A DNA stretch of 64,000 nucleotides. Origin: Symsagittifera roscoffensis. Lineage: Eukaryota > Xenacoelomorpha > Acoela > Convolutidae. The position numbers and the translations under genes are program-made. Below the pieces are notes generated by a model. It did no database searches and had not been told where the DNA came from. It was given only the letters and a program-made list of their open reading frames with translations. Numbering within the stretch: position 1 is the stretch's first letter; every line of letters starts with the position of its first letter. Of the stretch, positions 49,511-62,096 are shown one piece after another. The stretch lies in assembly GCF_963678635.1 (NCBI RefSeq), contig NC_087069.1, positions 31,038,776 through 31,102,775 of the forward strand, written 5' to 3'.

Positions 49511-52145
49511 GTTAAAATCCTCATAAAATTAAGCTAGAAATCTCTGAAAATTCCTCTCACGAGATTTAAATCAAAATAGAAGTCTCGATAGTTTAGACTA
49601 TAAAACTCTGAGATTTCCTGACACCAGATCTAAGTCGAGTTAAAATCAACATAAATTTCAGCTAGAAATCTATGCAAAATCCTGTCGAGCAATCTAAATC
49701 AAGCCTCGATGAGTTGAGCTAGAGTTAAATAGAAGTCTCGATGAGTTAAGCTAGAATTCTCTGAAAATTCAATTCACGAAATCTAAGTCAAGAAGATCTC
49801 TCGCTAATTTAAGCTGGAAATCTCTGGTTTTTTCTGTCATGAGATCTATGTCATGTTAGAAATCTTGATATACTAAGCAAGAAATCTCAGGGAAAAATCT
49901 GTCACGCAATCTAAGTCAAGTTAGAAAACTAGACAATTTAAGCTTTTATTTCTGATAATTTCTGTCACCAGATGTAAACCAATTTAGAAATCTCTTGATT
50001 TGAGACAGAAATTTCTGACAATACCTGTCACGAAAGTCAAGGTAGAAAACTCGATAGTTAAGCCAGAAGTTTCTGAAAATTCCTGTCACGAGATCTAAGT
50101 CAAGAAGATATTTCGCTAAGATACGCAAGTAATCTCTGAAAGTTCCTGTCACGGGATTTATGTCATGTTAGATATCTTGATAAGTTAAGCTAAAAATCTC
50201 TGTTTTTCCTTTCACCAGATCTAAGTCAAGTTAAAATTTTCATTAAATTAAGCTAGAAATCTCTGAAAATTTCTGTCACGAGATCTAAATCGAGTTCGAT
50301 GAGTTCGGCTAGCAATCTCTGAAATTTCCTGTCACGAGATCTATGTCATGTTAGAAATCTTGATAAGTTAAGCTAGATATCTCAGGGAAAAATTTCTGTC
50401 ACGAGATCTAAGTCAAGTTAGTAATCTCGATAATTTAAGCTATTAAACTCTAAAATTTCCTGACACCAGTTCTGAGTCAAGTTAAAATCCTCATAAAATT
50501 AAGCTAGAAATCGACGAAAAGTCCTGTCGAGAGATCTAAATCCAGTCTCGATGAGTTAAACTAGAGTTAAATAGAAGACAAGAAGATCTCTCACTAAGTT
50601 AAGATGGAAATCTCTGAAATTTTCTGTCACGAGATCTATGTCATGTTAGAAATCTTGATAAGTTAAGCTAGATATCTCAGGGAAAAACTTCTGTCACGAG
50701 ATGTAAGACAAGTTAGAAATCTAGATAATTTAAGCTAGAAATCTAAGGGAAAAATTCTGTCACGAGATGTAAGTCAAGTTAGAAATCTCGATAATTTAAG
50801 CTATACAACTCTGAGATTTTCTTACACCAGGCTTATGTCGAGTTAAAATCCTCATAAAATTAGGCTAGAAATCTCTGAAATTTCCTCTCACGAGATCTAA
50901 TTCAAAATAGAAAATTCGATAAATTAAGCTTTTTGTCTGATAATTTCTGTCACCAGATGTAAACCAAGTTAGAAATCTCATTGAGTTCAGATAGAAACTT
51001 CTGACAATGCCTGTAACGAAAGTCAAGGTAGAAATCTCGATAAGTTAAGCAAGAAGTTTCTGAAAATTCCTGTCACGGGATCAAAGTCAAGAAGATATCT
51101 CGCTAAGATACGCTAATAATCTCTGAAAGTTCCTGTCACGAGATCTATGTCATGTTAGATATCTTGATAAATTAAGCTAAAAATCTCGGGAAAAAATCGT
51201 GTCACGAGATCTATGTCAAGTTAGAAACCTAGATAGTTTAAGCTTGAAATCTAAAGGAAAAAATTCTGCTACGAGATCTAAGTCAAGTTAGAAATCTCGA
51301 TAACTTAAGCTATAAAACTCTGAGATTTCCTTACACCAGGCTCATGTCGAGTTAAAATCCTCATAAAATTAGGCTAGAAATCTCTGAAATTTCATCTCAC
51401 GAGATCTAATTCAAAATAGAAAATTCGATAAATTAAGCTTTTTGTCTGATAATTTCTGTCACCAGATGTAAACCAAGTTAGAAATCTCATTGAGTTCAGA
51501 TAGAAACTTCTGACAATGCCTGTAATGAAAGTCAAGGTAGAAATCTCGATAAATTAAGCAAGAAGTTTCTGAAAATTCCTGTCACGGGATCAAAGTCAAG
51601 AAGATATCTCGCTAAGATACGCTAATAATCTCTGAAAGATCCTGTCACGAGATCTATGTCATGTTAGATATCTTGATAAATTAAGCTAAAATTCTCGGGA
51701 AAAAATCATGTCACGAGATCTATGTCAAGTTAGAAACCTAGATAGTTTAAGCTTGAAATCTAAAGGAAAAAATTCTGCTACGAGATCTAAGTCAAGTTAG
51801 AAATCTCGATAACTTAAGCTATAAAATTCTGAGATTTCCTTACACCAGGCTTATGTCGTGTTAAAATCCTCATAAAATTAGGCTAGAAATCTCTGAAATT
51901 TTCTCTCACGAGATCTAACTCAAAATAGAAAATTCGATAAATAAAGCTTTTTTTCTGATAATTTCTGTCACCAGATGTAAACCAAGTTAGAAATCTCATT
52001 GAGTTCAGTTAGAAACTTCTGACAATGCCTGTAACGAAAGTCAAGGTAGAAATTTTGATAAGTTCAGCAAGAATTTTCTGAAAATTCCTGTCACAGTATC
52101 AAAGTAAAGAAGATATCTCGCTAAGATACGCTAATAATCTCGGAA
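49511..52145 (+). repeat. 6.68-kb super-repeat, copy 2 (partial)
   Basis: This repeats 42835 onward with offset 6676-6677 bp through the left edge and into the 8-mer array. M1 markers at 51079, 51588 and about 52097 are 509 bp apart, so all units here are full 8-mers where copy 1 has 7-mers. The third unit is more degraded (CACAGTATCAAAGTAAAG) and the match is lost after about 52145, where a monomer fusion follows. Confidence 0.88.
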
Positions 52146-55100
52146 AGTTCCTGTCACGAGATCCATGTCATGTTAGAAATCTTGATAAGCTAAGCTAGAA
52201 GTCTCAGGGAAAAAATCTGTTAAAATCTTCATAAAATTAAGCTAGAAATCTCAGAAAATTTGTCTCACGCGATCTAAGTCAAGTTATAAAACTCGATAAG
52301 TTAAGCTTTTGTTTCTGATAGTTTCTGTCACCAGATGTTAACCAATTAGAAATCTCATTGAGTTAAGATAGAAACTTCTGGCAATGCCTGTCACGAAATT
52401 CAGGGTAGAAATCTCGATAAGTTAAGCAAGAAGTTTCTGAAAATCTTGTCTCGAGATCTAAGTCAAGTTAGAAATCTCATTGAGTTAAGATAGAAACTTC
52501 TGGCAATGCCTGTCACGAAATTCAGGGTAGAAATCTCGATAAGTTAAGCAAGAAGTTTCTGAAAATCTTGTCACGAGATCTAAGTCAAGACGATATCTCA
52601 CTAAGATACGCTAGAAATCTCTCAAAATTCCTGTCACGAGATCTAAGTCAAGACGATATCTCACTAAGATACGCTAGTAATCTCTGAAAGTTCCTGTGAC
52701 GAGATCTATGTCAAGTTAGAAATCTCGATAGTTTAAGCTATAAAACTCTGAGATTTCCTGTCACCGGATCTAAGTCAAGTTAGAAATCTCGATGAGTTAG
52801 GCTAGCAATCTCTTGAAATTCATGTCACGATATCTAAGTCATGTTAGAAACCTTGATAAGTTAAGCTAGAAATCTCGGGAAAAAATCCTGTCACGAGATC
52901 TATGTCAAGTTAGAAATCTCGATAGTTTAAGCTATAAAACTCTGAGATTTCCTGAGATCTAAATCAAGTTAGAAATCTCGATAATTTAAGCTATAAAACT
53001 CTGAGATTTCCTGACACCAGATCCAAGTCGAGTTAAAATCCTCATAAAAATAAGCTAGAAATCTCTGAAAATTCCTCTCACGAGATTTAAATCAAAATAG
53101 AAGTCTCGATAGTTTAAGCTATAAAACTCTGAGATTTCCTGACACCAGATCTAAATCGAGTTAAAATCCTCATAAAATTAGGCTAGAAATCTCTGAAATT
53201 TCTTCTCACGAGATCTAAGTCAAAATAGAAAATTCGATAAATTAAGCTTTTTGTCTGATAATTTCTGTCACCAGATGTAAACCAAGTTAGAAATCTCATT
53301 GAGTTCAGATAGAAACTTCTGACAATGCCTGTAACGAAAGTCAAGGTAGAAATCTCGATAAGTTAAGCAAGAAGTTTCTGAAAATTCCTGTCACGGGATC
53401 AAAGTCAAGAAGATATCTCGCTAAGATACGCTAATAATCTTTGAAAATTCCTGTCACGAGATCTATGTCATGTTAGATATCTTGATAAATTAAGCTAAAA
53501 ATCTCGGTAAAAAATCATGTCACGAGATCTATGTCAAGTTGGAAATCTAGATAGTTTAAGCTTGAAATCTAAAGGAAAAAATTCTGCTACGAGATCTAAG
53601 TCAAGTTAGAAATCTCGATAACTTAAGCTATAAAACTCTGAGATTTCCTTACACCAGGCTTATGTCGAGTTAAAATCCTCATAAAATTAGGCTAGAAATC
53701 TCTGAAATTTTCTCTCACGAGATCTAACTCAAAATAGAAAATTCGATAAATAAAGCTTTTTTTCTGATAATTTCTGTCACCAGATGTAAACCAAGTTAGA
53801 AATCTCATTGAGTTCAGATAGAAACTTCTGACAATTCCTGTAACGAAAGTCAAGGTAGAAATCTCGATAAGTTAAGCAAGAAGTTTCTGAAAATTCCTGT
53901 CACGGGATCAAAGTCAAGAAGATATCTCGCTAAGATACGCTAATAATCTCTGAAAGTTCCTGTCACGAGATCTATGTCATGTTAGATATCTTGATAAATT
54001 AAGCTGAAAATCTCGGGAAAAAATCATGTCACGAGATCTATCTCAAGTTAAAAATCTAGATAGTTTAAGCTTGAAATCTAAAGGAAAAAATTCTGCTACG
54101 AGATCTAAGTCAAGTTAGAAATCTCGATAACTTAAGCTATAAAACTCTTAGATTTCCTTACACCAGGCTTATGTCGAGTTAAAATCCCCATAAAATTAGG
54201 CTAGAAATCTCTGAAATTTTCTCTCACGAGATCTAACTCAAAATAGAAAATTCGATAAATAAAGCTTTTTTTCTGATAATTTCTGTCACCAGATGTAAAC
54301 CAAGTTAGAAATCTCATTGAGTTCAGTTAGAAACTTCTGACAATGCCTGTAACGAAAGTCAAGGTAGAAATTTTTATAAGTTAAGCAAGAATTTTCTGAA
54401 AGTTCCTGTCACAGGATCAAAGTAAAGAAGATATCTCGCTAAGATGCGCTAATAATCTCGGAAAGTTCCTGTCACGAGATCTATGTCATGTTAGATATCT
54501 TGATAAATTAAGCTAAAAATCTCGGGAAAAAATAATGTCACGAGATCTATGTCAAGTTCGAAATCTCAATAATTTAAGCTAGAAATCTCTGAGTTTATCT
54601 GTCAATAGATCTAAGTCAAGTTAAAATTGTCATTAGATTAAGCTAAAAATCTCTGAAAATTTCTGTCACCAGATCTAAATCAAGTTCGATGAGTTTGGCT
54701 AGCAATCTCTGAAATTTCCTGTCACGAGATCCATGTCATGTTAGAAATCTTGATAAGCTAAGCTAGAAATCTCAGGGAAAAAATCTGTTAAAATCTTCAT
54801 AAAATTAAGCTAGAAATCTCAGAAAATTCGTCTCACGCGATCTAAGTCAAGTTATAAAACTCGATAAGTTGAGTTTTTGTTTCTGATAGTTTCTGTCACC
54901 AGATGTTAACCAATTAGGAATCTCATTGAGTTAAGATAGAAACTGCTGGCAATGCCTGTCACGAAATTCAGGGTAGAAATCTCGATAAGTTAAGCAAGAA
55001 GTTTCTGAAAATCTCTGTCTCGAGATCTAAGTCAAGTTAGAAGTCTCGTTGAGTTAAGCTAGAAATCTCTCAAAATTCCTGTCACGAGATCTAAGTCAAG

Positions 55101-57636
55101 ACGATATCTCACTAAGATACGCTAGTAATCTCTGAAAGTTCCTGTGACGAGATCTATGTCAGGTTAGATATCTCGATAAATTAAGCTAAAAATCTCGGGA
55201 AAAAATCATGTCACGAGATCTATGTCAAGTTAAAAATCTAGATAGTTTAAGCTTGAAATCTAAAGGAAAAAATTCTGCTACGAGATCTAAGTCAAGTTAG
55301 AAATCTCGATAACTTAAGCTATAAACTCTGAGATTTCCTTACACCAGGCTTATGTCGAGTTAAAATCCTCATAAAATTAGGCTAGAAATCTCTGAATTTT
55401 TCTCTCACGAGATCTAACTCAAAAAAGAAAATTCGATAAATAAAGCTTTTTTTCTGATAATTTCTGTCACAAGATGTAAACCAAGTTAGAAATCTCATTG
55501 AGTTCAGATAGAAACTTCTGACAATGCCTGTAACGAAAGTCAAGGTAGAAATCTCGATAGTTTAAGCAAGAAGTTTCTGAAAATTCCTGTCACGGGATCA
55601 AAGTCAAGAAGATATCTCGCTAAGATACGCTAATAATCTCTGAAAGTTCCTGTCACGAGATCTATGTCATGTTAGATATCTTGATAAATTAAGCTAAAAA
55701 TCTCGGGAAAAAATCATGTCACGAGATCTATGTCAAGTTAAAAATCTAGATAGTTTAAGCTTGAAATCTAAAGGAAAAAATTCTGCTACGAGATCTAAGT
55801 CAAGTTAGAAATCTCGATAACTTAAGCTATAAAACTCTGAGAGTTCCTTACACCAGGCTTATGTCGAGTTAAAATCCTCATAAAATTAGGCTAGAAATCT
55901 CTGAAATTTTCTCTCACGAGATCTAACTCAAAATAGAAAATTCGATAAATAAAGCTTTTTTTCTGATAACTTCTGTCACCAGTTGTAAACCAAGTTAGAA
56001 ATCTCATTGAGTTCAGTTAGAAACTTCTGACAATGCCTGAAACGAAAGTCAAGGTAGAAATTTTGATAAGTTAAGCAAGAATTTTCTGAAAATTCCTGTC
56101 ACAGGATCAAAGTAAAGAAGATATCTCGCTAAGATACGCTAATAATCTCGGAAAGTTCCTGTCACGAGATCTATGTAATGTTAGATATCTTGATAAATTA
56201 AGCTAAAAATCTCGGGAAAAAATCATGTCACGAGATCTATGTCAAGTTCGAAATCTCAATAATTTAAGCTAGAAATCTCTGAGTTTATCTGTCAATAGAT
56301 CTAAGTCAAGTTAAAATTGTCATTAGATTAAGCTAAAAATCTCTGAAAGTTTCTGTCACCAGATCTAAGTCGAGTTAAAATCCTCATAAAATTAGGCTAG
56401 AAATATCTGAACTTTTCTCTCACGAGATCTAACTCAAAAAAGAAAATTCGATAAATAAAGCTTTTTTTCTGATAATTTCTGTCACCAGATGTAAACCAAG
56501 TTAGAAATCTCATTGAGTTCAGATAGAAACTTCTGACAATGCCTGTAACGAAAGTCAAGGTAGAAATCTCGATAAGTTAAGCAAGAAGTTTCTGAAAATT
56601 CCTGTCACGGGATCAAAGTCAAGAAGATATCTCGCTAAGATACGCTAATAATCTCTGAAAGTTCCTGTCACGAGATCTATGTCATGTTAGATATCTTGAT
56701 AAATTAAGCTAAAAATCTCGGGAAAAAATCATGTCACGAGATCTATGTCAAGTTCGAAATCTCAATAATTTAAGCTAGAAATCTCTGAGTTTATCTGTCA
56801 ATAGATCTAAGTCAAGTTAAAATTGTCATTAGATTAAGCTAAAAATCTCTGAAAGTTTCTGTCACAAGATCTAAATCAAGTTCGATGAGTTTGGCTAGCA
56901 ATCTCTGAAATTTCCTGTCACGAGATCCATGTCATGTTAGAAATCTTGATAAGCTAAGCTAGAAATCTCAGGGAAAAAATCTGTTAAAATCTTCATAAAA
57001 TTAAGCTAGAAATCTCAGAAAATTCGTCTCACGCGATCTAAGTCAAGTTATAAAACTCGATAAGTTAAGCTTTTGTTTCTGATAGTTTCTGTCACCAGAT
57101 GTTAACCAATTAGGAATCTCATTGAGTTAAGATAGAAACTTCTGGCAATGCCTGTCACGAAATTCAGGGTAAAAATCTCGATAAGTTAAGAAAGAAGTTT
57201 CTGAAAATCCCTGTCTCGAGATCTAAGTCAAGTTAGAAGTCTCGTTGAGTTAAGCTAGAAATCTCTCAAAATTCCTGTCACGAGATCTAAGTCAAGACGA
57301 TATCTCACTAAGATACGCTAGTAATCTCTGAAAGTTCCTGTGACGAGATCTATGTCAGGTTAGATATGTTGATATATGAAGCTAAAATTCTCGGGAAAAA
57401 ATCCTGTCACGAGATTTATGTCAAGTTAGAAATCTCGATAGTTTAAGCTATAAAACTCTGAGATTTCCTGAGATCTAAATCAAGTTAGAAATCTCGATAA
57501 TTTAAGCTATAAAACTCTGAGATTTCCTGACACCAGATCCAAGTCGAGTTAAAATCCTCATAAAATTAAGCTAGAAACTTCCGAAAATTCCTCTCACGAG
57601 GTATGAGTCAAGTTAGAAAACTCGATAAGTTAAGCT
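52146..57636 (+). repeat. 8-mer units interleaved with fused-monomer segments
   Basis: 8-mer HORs recur with M1 GATCAAAG at 53397, 53906, 54415, 55596, 56105 and 56611 (509, 509, 1181, 509 and 506 bp). Between them, a segment with a fused monomer (AAATCTGTTAAAATCTTC) is found at 52217, 54785 and 56981, followed by M6-M7-M8 variants (TCTCACGCGATC, CAGATGTTAACC, GAAATTCAGGG) and a GACGATATCTCAC M1 variant. A second short fusion, TTTCCTGAGATCTAAATC, is at 52949 and 57465. Two HOR families have been shuffled together here. Confidence 0.88.
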
Positions 57637-57854
57637 CAAGTTTTGAGGCGAAATTCAAGTGAGGTCGGATTATTTATTGGTTTTTTGACAAGTGGGTTGA
57701 TTTTAAGCAAAAATTGTTGAGGGCTATTTTATTGGTGTTCGGGAGGTCTTCATAGTATTGTTTTCATTTGTTGAATAAATGGGGGTCTCTTTGAAATTCT
57801 TGTACTTTAGGCCAAATGATCATGGGTCTTTTTTACCCATGTTTTACCCATGTC
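57637..57854. other. Non-satellite insert, copy 1
   Basis: This is the only sequence type in the window not derived from the monomer. The satellite stops after GATAAGTTAAGCT and resumes at AAAGTTTCTGTCACGAG, so about 11 bp of the expected monomer is replaced rather than duplicated, and no target-site duplication is seen. The insert is T-rich on this strand, with no open frame of note on either strand. Its right end has CATGGGT (57821-57827), seven bases, ACCCATG (57835-57841), TTTT and a second ACCCATG (57846-57852). I do not recognise it. It could be a fragment of a transposable element or of unique DNA captured during array rearrangement. Confidence 0.85.
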
Positions 57855-58157
57855 AAAGTTTCTGTCACGAGATCTAAATCAATTCGATGAGTTCGGCTAG
57901 CAATCTCTAAATTTTCTTGTCACCGGATCTATGGCAAGTTAGAAATCTTGTCAAAATAAGCTAGAAATCTCAGAGAAAAAAATCGGTCACGAGATCTAAG
58001 GCAAGATAGAAGTCTCGAAAAGTTAAGATATAAAACTCTGAGATTTCCTGACACCAGATCTAAGTCGAGTTAAAATCCTCATAAAATTAAGCTAGAAACT
58101 TCCGAAAATTCCTCTCACGAGGTATGAGTCAAGTTAGAAAACTCGATAAGTTAAGCT

Positions 58158-58375
58158 CAAGTTTTGAGGCGAAATTCAAGTGTGGTCGAATTATTTATTG
58201 ATTTTTTGACAAGTGGGTTGATTTTAAGCAAAAATTGTTGAGGGCTATTTTATTGGTGTTCGGGAGGTCTTCATAGTATTGTTTTCATTTGTTGAATAAA
58301 TGGGGGTATCTTTGAAATTCTTGTACTTTAGGCCAAATGATCATGGGTCTTTTTTACCCATGTTTTACCCATGTC
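58158..58375. other. Non-satellite insert, copy 2
   Basis: This is a second copy of the 57637-57854 insert at constant offset 521 bp, with no indel. I count four substitutions in about 218 bp (two near 58183-58189, one at about 58201, one at about 58308). Flanking satellite, including the diagnostic CACGAGGTATGAGTC on the left and CAATTCGATGAGTTCGGC on the right, is shared too, so the insert was copied with its satellite surroundings and did not insert twice. Confidence 0.9.
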
Positions 58376-58650
58376 AAAGTTTCTGTCACGAGATCTAAGT
58401 CAATTCGATGAGTTCGGCTAGCAATCTCTAAATTTTCTTGTCACCGGATCTATGGCAAGTTAGAAATCTTGTCAAAATAAGCTAGAAATCTCAGAGAAAA
58501 AATTCGGTCACGAGATCTAAGGCAAGATAGAAATCTCGAAAAGTTAAGATATAAAACTCTGAGATTTCCTGACACCAGATCTAAGTCGAGTTAAAATCCT
58601 CATAAAATTAAGCTACAAATCTCCAAAAATTCCTCTCACGAATTCTAAGT

Positions 58651-59830
58651 CAAGTTAGAAAATTCGATAAGTTAAGCTTTTATTTCTGATAATTTCTGTG
58701 ACCAGATATAAGTCAAGTTAGAAATCTCATTGAGTTAAGATAGAAACTTCTGACAATGCCTGTCACAAAAGTCAAGGTAGAAATCTCGATAAGTTAAGCA
58801 AGAAGTTTCTGAAAGTTCCTGTCACGAGATATAGGTCAACAAGATATCTCGCTAGGATACGCAAGTAATCTCTGCAAGTTCCTGTCACGAGATCTATGTC
58901 AAATTAGATATCTTGATAAATTAAGCTACAAATTTCGGGAAAAACTCATGTCACGAGATCTATGTCAAGTTTGAAATCTCAATAATTTAAGCTAGAAGTC
59001 TCCGAGTTTTTCTGTCAATAGATCTAAGTCAAGTTAAAATTCGCAATAAGTTAAGCTAGAAATCTCTGAAAGTTTCTGTCACGAGATCTAAATCAATTCG
59101 ATGAGTTTCGGCTAGAAATCTCTAAAATTTCTTGTCACCGGATCTATGTCAAGTTAGAAATCTTGATAAATTGAGCTAGAAATCTCAGAGAAAAAATTCG
59201 GTCACGAGATCTAAGTCAAGTTAGAAATCTCGATAAGTTAAGCTATAAGACTCTGAGATTTCCTGACACCAGATCTAAGTCGAGTTAAAATCCTCATAAA
59301 ATTAAGCTAGAATCCTCAGAGAAAAATTGCTCTCACGAGGTCTAAGTCAAGTTAGAAAACTCGAAGTTAAGCTTTTTTTTCTGATAATTTCTGTCACCAG
59401 ATGTAATTCAAGTTAGAAATCTCATTGAGTTAAGATAAAAACTTCTGACAATGCCTCTCAAGAAATACAAATTAGAAATCTCGATAAGTTAAGGACGAAG
59501 TTTCTGAAAATTCCTGCCACGAGATCTAAGTCAAGGTAGAAAGTCTCGCTGAGTTAAGCTAGAAATCTCTGAAAATTCCTGTCACGAGATCTAAGTCAAG
59601 AAGATATCTCGCTAAGTTACGCTAGTAATCTCCGAAAATTCCTGTCACGAAGTCTATGTCAGGTTAGATATCTTGATAAGTTAAGCTAGTAGTCTCCGAA
59701 AATTCCTCTCACGAGGTCTAAGTCAAGTTAGAAAACTCGAAGTTAAGCTTTTTTTTCTGATAATTTCTGTCACCAGATGTAAGTCAAGTTAAAATTCTCA
59801 TTAAGTTAAGCTAGAAATCTCTGAAAATTT
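58651..59830 (+). repeat. Satellite monomers without a clear period
   Basis: M6, M7, M8, M1 and M2 order is again readable from about 58670 (AAGCTTTTATTTC, CAGATATAAGTC, CACAAAAGTCAAGG, AAGATATCTCGC), with later monomers carrying TCAATAGATC. A shortened M6 (CTCGAAGTTAAGC, without ATA) occurs near 59362 and 59736, about 374 bp apart. Nothing other than satellite is present. Confidence 0.8.
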
Positions 59831-62096
59831 CTGTCCCAAAATCTAAACCAAGTTCGATGAGTTCGGCTAACATTCTCTGAATCTTCCTGTCTAGTGATCT
59901 AATTCAAATTAGAAATCTCGATAAGTTAAGCTAGAAATCTCTGAGAGTTCCTGTCACCGGATCTAAGTCAAGTTAGAAATCTCGATGAGTTAGGCTAGCA
60001 ATCTCTTGAAATTCATGTCACGATATCTAAGTCATGTTAGAAACCTTGATAAGTTAAGCTAGAAATCTCGGGAAAAAATCCTGTCACGAGATCTATGTCA
60101 AGTTAGAAATCTCAATAATTTAAGCTAGAAATATCTGAGTTTTCCTGTCAATAGATCTAAGTCAAGTTGAAATTCTCATTAAGTTAAGTTAGAAATCTCT
60201 GAAAGTTTCTGTCACGAAATCTAAGTTAAGTTAGAAGTCTCGATGAGTTAAGCTAGAAATCTCTGGAAATTCAAGTCACGAGATCTAGGTCAAGAAGATT
60301 TCTCGCTAAGTTAAGCTGGAAATCTCTGAAAATTTCGGTCACGAGACCTATGTCATGTTAAAAAATTTTGATAACTTAAGCTAAAAATCTCGGTAGAAAT
60401 TCCTGTCACGAAATCTATGACAAGTTTTTTCTGAGTTTTCCTGTCAATAGATCTAAGTCAAGTTAAAGTTCTCATTAAGTTAAGCTAGAAATCTCTGAGA
60501 GTTTCTGTCACGAGATCTAAATCAAGTTCGATGAGTTCGGTTAGCAACCTCTGAATTTTTCTGTCACGAGATCTAATTTATTTTAGAAATCTCGATAAGT
60601 TAAGCTAGAAATCTCTGAAAGTTTCTGTCACAAAATCTAAATCAATATCGATGAGTTCGGCTAACATTCTCTGAATCTTCCTGTCTAGTGATCTAATTCA
60701 AATTAGAAATCGCGATAAGTTAAGCTAGAAATCTCTGAGAGTTCCTGTCAACGGATCTAAGTCAACTTAGAAATCTCGATGAGTTAGGCTAGCAATCTCT
60801 TGAAATTCATGTCACGATATCTAAGTCATGTTATAAACCTTGATAAGTTAAGCTAGAAATCTCGGGAAAACATTCTGTCACGAGATCTATGTCAAGTTAG
60901 AAATCTCAATAATTTAAGCTAGAAATAGCTGAGTTTTCCTGTCAATAGATCTGAGTCAAGTTGAAATTCTCATTAAGTTAAGCTAGAAATCTCTGAAAAT
61001 TCCTGTCACGAGATCTAAGTCAAGAAGATATCTCGCTAAGTTACGCTAGTAATCTCCGAAAATTCCTGTCACGAAGTTTATGTCAGGTTAGATATCTTGA
61101 TAAGTTAAGCTAAAAATCTCGGGAGAAAATCCTGTCACGAGATCTATGTCAAGGTTGAAATCTCAAAAATTTAAGCTAGAAATCTCTGAGTTTTCCAGTC
61201 AATAGATCTAAGTCAAATTAAAATTCTCATTAAGTTAAGCTAGAAATCTCTGAAAGTTTCTGTCCCAAAATCTAAACCAAGTTCGATGAGTTCGGCTAAC
61301 ATTCTCTGAATCTTCCTGTCTAGTGATCTAATTCAAATTAGAAATCTCGATAAGTTAAGCTAGAAATCTCTGAGAGTTCCTGTCACCGGATCTAAGTCAA
61401 GTTAGAAATCTCGATGAGTTAGGCTAGCAATCTCTTGAAATTCATGTCACGATATCTAAGTCATGTTAGAAACCTTGATAAGTTAAGCTAGAAATCTCGG
61501 GAAAAAATCCTGTCACGAGATCTATTTCAAGTTAGAAATCTCAATAATTTAAGCTAGAAATATCTGAGTTTTCCTGTCAATAGATCTAAGTCAAGTTGAA
61601 ATTCTCATTAAGTTAAGCTAGAAATCTCTGAAAGTTTCTGTCACGAAATCTAAGTTAAGTTAGAAGTCTCAATGAGTTAAGCTAAAAATCTCTGGAAATT
61701 CAAGTCACGAGATCTAGGTCAAGAAGATTTCTCGCTAAGTTAAGCTGGAAATCTCTGAAAATTTCAGTCACGAGACCTATGTCATGTTAAAAAAATTTGA
61801 TAAATTAAGCTAAAAATCTCGGTAGAAATTCCTGTCACGAAATCTATGACAAGTTTTTTCTGAGTTTTCCTGTCAATAGATCTAAGTCAAGTTAAAGTTC
61901 TCATTAAGTTAAGCTAGAAATCTCTGAAAGCTTCTGTCACGAGATCTAAATCAAGTTCGATGAGTTCGGTTAGCAACCTCTGAATTTTTCTGTCACGAGA
62001 TCTAATTTATTTTAGAAATCTCGATAAGTTAAGCTAGAAATCTCTGAAAGTTTCTGTCACAAAATCTAAATCAAGTTCGATGAGTTCGGCTAAATT
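59831..62096 (+). repeat. 1429-bp HOR, one full and one partial copy
   Basis: CTGTCCCAAAATC lies at 59831 and 61260, ATCTTCCTGTCTAG at 59881 and 61310, and CAAGTTTTTTCTGAG at 60421 and 61850, all 1429 bp apart. Copy 2 follows copy 1 to about 62092. A related internal segment with the same TCTAGTGATC monomer begins near 60675, 794 bp after the first, so a smaller repeat is nested inside. A shortened monomer fused at CAAGTTTTTTCTG is present in both copies. Confidence 0.9.

Larger units (their letters stand above)
57540..58650 (+). repeat. 521-bp tandem duplication carrying the insert
   Basis: Two tandem units (about 57637-58157 and 58158-58678), each about 218 bp of insert plus 303 bp of satellite (4.7 monomers). 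Left flank GTATGAG at 57601 and 58122, and hairpin CATGGGT at 57821 and 58342, both give 521 bp. The match includes about 100 bp left of the first insert. The right-hand unit loses similarity after about 58610. Satellite parts contain a monomer with CTTGTCAAAATAAGC not seen elsewhere. Confidence 0.9.

Noticed and set aside
49946-50152. 68-residue open frame on the minus strand, second copy
   Set aside because: Conserved because the DNA was duplicated 6676 bp away, not through coding selection that I can show. No related frame survives in the many other M6-M8 stretches.
57637-57854. Helitron or terminal-inverted-repeat transposon
   Set aside because: A stem lies near one end, but there is no CTRR end, no long terminal inverted repeat, no target-site duplication and no coding capacity; left as an unclassified insert.
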